From: Novosphingobium resinovorum
GTDB lineage: Bacteria; Pseudomonadota; Alphaproteobacteria; Sphingomonadales; Sphingomonadaceae
Direction of reading: 5' to 3'
Length of the DNA stretch: 64,000 nt
Assembly: GCF_001742225.1 (NCBI RefSeq)
Contig: NZ_CP017075.1
Location: 1 to 64,000, forward strand
Shown here: in pieces, positions 61,715 through 64,000 of the stretch
Position numbering within the stretch: the first letter of the stretch is position 1
Layout: every line of letters begins with the position of its first letter
Translations under genes and position numbers: made by a program
The notes under the pieces: generated by a model
The model's input: the letters and a program-made list of their open reading frames with translations, nothing else
Told to the model about the DNA's origin: nothing
Databases searched by the model: none

Positions 61715-63126
61715 ACGGGCGCCGAGAGATGAAAGGGCTGGGCACCGACGTGCAGGCGCTCGTCGGGCGCGGGTTCGGGTCGCTCGGCGGCGCGCGCTAT
61801 GTGCTGCTGCAGGTTGCGCAGCCGGGCGCGGCGCGGGCGTGGCTGCGCTCGCTGGCGGTGACGACGCTGGCCGAGGCGGAGGCGCGGCGACTGGAGCGGG
61901 TCTGCCAGCTGGCCTTCACGGCGGCGGGACTGCGGGCATTGGGCCTGCCGGTGGACGATGTGCCCGGCTTCGCGCCCGAGTTCCTCGACGGGATGGCGGG
62001 CGATCCCTCGCGCTCGCGGCGGCTGGGGGACGTGGAGGAAAGTGCGCCCGAATACTGGCGCTGGGGCAGCGGCGAGGCGGAGCCGCATGTGCTGCTGATG
62101 CTGTTGGCGGGGGAGGGGGACATTGCCGCGTGGCAGGATGCGATACTCGGCGCGATGCCGCCGGACGCCTGCACGCTCCTGCGTGTCAACGACGCGAGTG
62201 GACCGGTCGGGCGCGAGCCGTTCGGCTTCGTGGACGGTGTCTCGCAACCGGAGGTCGACTGGGAGGGCACGCTGAGACCCGGCGGGGCGAAGGACCGCGA
62301 CTATCGCGATCGGATCGCGCTCGGCGAATTCCTGCTGGGGCATGGCAACGAGTACGGGTTCGTGGCGGATCATCCGGTGCAGCGGGGGATCGGGCGTAAC
62401 GGGACGTACCTCGTCTATCGCCAGTTGATGCAGGACGTGGGCGGCTTCTGGGACTGGACCGCGCGGATTGCCGGCAGGGACGGGGCAGTCGCGCTGGCCG
62501 AGCGGATGGTGGGGCGCGGTATCGACGGGCAGCCGCTGCCGGAACTGGCCGCGCACGGGCTCAACGGCTTTACTTTCGCGGGCGACCCGGACGGGATTGC
62601 ATGCCCGGTCGGCGCACACGTCCGCCGCGCCAATCCGCGCAGCGGCGACGATCCGCAAGGACGGCGCGGGTTCCTGCGCGATGTGGTTTCCTCGCTCGGG
62701 TTCAAGGGCACGGCCATCCATGACGCGGTGGCCTCGGCGCGGTTTCACCGGCTCCTGCGGCGGGGGCGGCCCTATGGCGCGGCGCCGGAGCCGCTTGCGG
62801 TGATCGCCGGAGAGGCGGTGGCGCAAGAGTGCGGGCTGCACTTCATCTGCCTCAACGCCAGCCTCGCGCGGCAGTTCGAATTCGTGCAGGGCAGCTGGAT
62901 CGCCAGCCCCTACTTCGGCGGGCTTTCGGGCGAGCAGGACCCGCTGCTGGGCAACCGCTGTCCGGTCCGCAGCGGGCAGGTGACGGACGCCTTCGCGTGG
63001 CACGACGGGGATGGCAATCCGCGCCTCGTCGCCGGACTGCCGCGCTTCGTGACGGTGTTGGGCGGGGCGTACTTCTTCCTGCCGGGGATCGGCGGGCTGG
63101 CGCGGATACTCGAGGACGCGCCCTAA
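61711..63126 (+). CDS. DyP-type heme peroxidase
   Basis: Dye-decolourising-type peroxidase of 471 residues. The family motif GFVDG is present with the catalytic Asp175 (EPFGFVDGVSQPEV). The proximal heme His is most likely His303 in PVGAHVRRANPRS, and a conserved Arg follows in the helix ARFHRLLRRGRPYG. The C-terminal part has LHFICLNASLARQFEFVQGSWI, typical of class C/D (class V) DyPs, which are longer than EfeB-type enzymes. No signal peptide is seen, so it is cytoplasmic or exported without a cleaved signal. The start at 61711 overlaps the membrane-protein gene stop (ATGA). The substrate may be a phenolic or lipid compound, but this is not determined by sequence. Confidence 0.9.
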   Translation: MNGRREMKGLGTDVQALVGRGFGSLGGARYVLLQVAQPGAARAWLRSLAVTTLAEAEARRLERVCQLAFTAAGLRALGLPVDDVPGFAPEFLDGMAGDPSRSRRLGDVEESAPEYWRWGSGEAEPHVLLMLLAGEGDIAAWQDAILGAMPPDACTLLRVNDASGPVGREPFGFVDGVSQPEVDWEGTLRPGGAKDRDYRDRIALGEFLLGHGNEYGFVADHPVQRGIGRNGTYLVYRQLMQDVGGFWDWTARIAGRDGAVALAERMVGRGIDGQPLPELAAHGLNGFTFAGDPDGIACPVGAHVRRANPRSGDDPQGRRGFLRDVVSSLGFKGTAIHDAVASARFHRLLRRGRPYGAAPEPLAVIAGEAVAQECGLHFICLNASLARQFEFVQGSWIASPYFGGLSGEQDPLLGNRCPVRSGQVTDAFAWHDGDGNPRLVAGLPRFVTVLGGAYFFLPGIGGLARILEDAP

Positions 63127-63194
63127 TTCGTCATTGCTTCGCTGTGCTTGCGGGTGGCGAAAAGCTGGCGTGTGACCGACTTCAATTCAATCAT

Positions 63195-63281
63195 CGTCAT
63201 TCCCGCGAAGGCGGGAACCCAACTCCTGAAGTGGCAAATTGCACCGTCATCAGATGGGTCCCCGCCTTCGCGGGGATGACG
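63195..63281. repeat. REP-like intergenic palindromic element
   Basis: Bases 63195-63221 and 63255-63281 are 27-base inverted copies with two mismatches, built around CCCGCGAAGGCGGG and its complement CCCGCCTTCGCGGGG. Each arm can also fold on itself. Elements starting CGTCATTCCCGCGAAGGCGGG are very common between convergent genes in sphingomonads and other alphaproteobacteria. Here it lies between two convergent genes and may serve as a bidirectional terminator. Confidence 0.75.
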
Positions 63282-63311
63282 GACGGTGTTTCAGTCAAAC
63301 ACGATCAGGCC

Positions 63312-64000
63312 CTAGTCGAACTGTTCGTGCCCGGTCGGCTCGGCGTGGCTTTCGCCGTTCTTGCCCTGCCGGTAGCGCGACATCTCGAAGTAGAGCCGCT
63401 GCCGTGCGCGGTTCTGGTTGCCGAGGGGGCGGTGCTCCGGGACGCAGTGCCAGGGGTTCCACGTTAGTTGCCGGGCGAAGGCGAACTGTGCAGGCGAGCG
63501 GAATTCCTGGGCCGGGATCGAGATCCGCGCCACCGGAATATAGGGCGTGCGCGCCGGGTCCCACAGGACCGCGCCCTGCTCGATCGGCTGAAGGAACGGG
63601 TCGCGCTGCAGCCTCAGGCGCATCTCGAAACAGGCCTCGCCCTCGCGCAGCGAAGCGGCGAGGTTGTCGCGCAGGTAGTCGTCGCCGGGGCGCAGCGGCA
63701 GGCGAGGAATGCGCGTCGTGACGGGGGTGAGGGGGTGGAAACTGTACTGCATCGCCTGCCCTTCTCCCAGCAGGTAGGGCGTGCAGGAGAAGTACGTGTT
63801 GGCCAGCGGATTGGCGAGCGTACGGTTCCACAGCGCCTGCATGATGAAGTCGCGCACGTGCGGGCGCCTGAGGTTCAGGAAGTACCAGACCCCCATCTCG
63901 CGGCGGCTCCAGTATTGCAGGTGCGCGTTGGTGCGCGTGTCGGGCGTGGGGAAGGTGATGACGGTGACCGAGGTGAAGTCCTGCGTGGAATTCTCGTCGT
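63312..64000 (-). CDS. Catalase-family protein (partial, runs off the window)
   Basis: The C-terminal 228 residues of a catalase-family protein; the gene continues beyond base 64000. Visible parts are TSVTVITFPTPDTRTNAHLQYWSR, YSFHPLTPVTTRIPR, DYLRDNLAASLREGEACFEM, SIPAQEFRSPAQFAFARQLTWN and the C-terminal EHRPLGNQNRARQRLYFEMSRYRQGKN. The last run is characteristic of small catalase-related proteins rather than of true monofunctional catalases. The heme-binding Tyr helix (RxxxxY) usual in catalase is not visible in the part given. It is convergent with the DyP gene, with a REP-like palindrome between. Joint location with a DyP peroxidase suggests peroxide or lipid-hydroperoxide chemistry. Confidence 0.75.
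   Translation of the reverse strand, partial: DENSTQDFTSVTVITFPTPDTRTNAHLQYWSRREMGVWYFLNLRRPHVRDFIMQALWNRTLANPLANTYFSCTPYLLGEGQAMQYSFHPLTPVTTRIPRLPLRPGDDYLRDNLAASLREGEACFEMRLRLQRDPFLQPIEQGAVLWDPARTPYIPVARISIPAQEFRSPAQFAFARQLTWNPWHCVPEHRPLGNQNRARQRLYFEMSRYRQGKNGESHAEPTGHEQFD

Overview
The window is GC-rich DNA from an alphaproteobacterium, most likely a sphingomonad (Novosphingobium/Sphingomonas type). GcrA and HspQ point to Alphaproteobacteria. The density of TonB-dependent receptors (five), two catabolic loci of PUL type, a receptor-linked tryptophan-halogenase-like flavoprotein and a sphingomonad-style intergenic palindrome narrow it further. This placement is inferred from gene content, not from a marker-gene tree.

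Layout. 1-5.1 kb is ordinary chromosome: a secreted cyclophilin, gcrA, an ABC-2 permease, a CHASE4-GGDEF-EAL protein and hspQ. A tRNA-Ser(CGA) at 5.26 kb is followed by a decayed tyrosine integrase and an internally deleted hipA, the scar of an old integrated element. 7.0-19.3 kb is an alginate utilisation locus: PL6 and PL17 lyases, a uronate-type MFS transporter, a DEH-reductase-like SDR, an SGNH esterase, a TonB-dependent receptor, a GntR/FadR regulator and KDG kinase. 19.2-24.4 kb holds a broken response regulator, two alpha/beta hydrolases, a divergent LysR/SDR pair around a perfect 42-bp palindrome, and a fragment of an ATPase-type regulator.

24.6-37.2 kb is a beta-glucan/beta-glucoside locus. 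A five-gene minus-strand operon (receptor, halogenase-like flavoprotein, GH3, CPA2 antiporter, GH3) faces a plus-strand MFS-lacI pair across two LacI-type operators. A GH106 rhamnosidase remnant follows. 38.2-45.2 kb has two more receptors with VOC and SnoaL-like enzymes and a TetR regulator. 45.5-57.6 kb is a FecI/FecR/FecA-type cell-surface signalling set immediately upstream of a 2276-residue repeat autotransporter and a TIGR03032-like protein. 57.8-59.8 kb is an AraC regulator and an SDR. 60-64 kb is a small oxidative cluster: an unknown protein, a membrane protein, a DyP peroxidase and, convergently, a catalase-family protein cut by the window edge.

How the genes work together. Receptors import oligosaccharides, periplasmic lyases and GH3 enzymes cut them, MFS carriers take them across the inner membrane, and local GntR and LacI repressors probably sense the products at operators visible in the sequence. 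Decayed fragments lie at several borders between modules, suggesting that the catabolic blocks were exchanged in and out of this region. No complete insertion sequence, CRISPR array or rRNA gene was seen.
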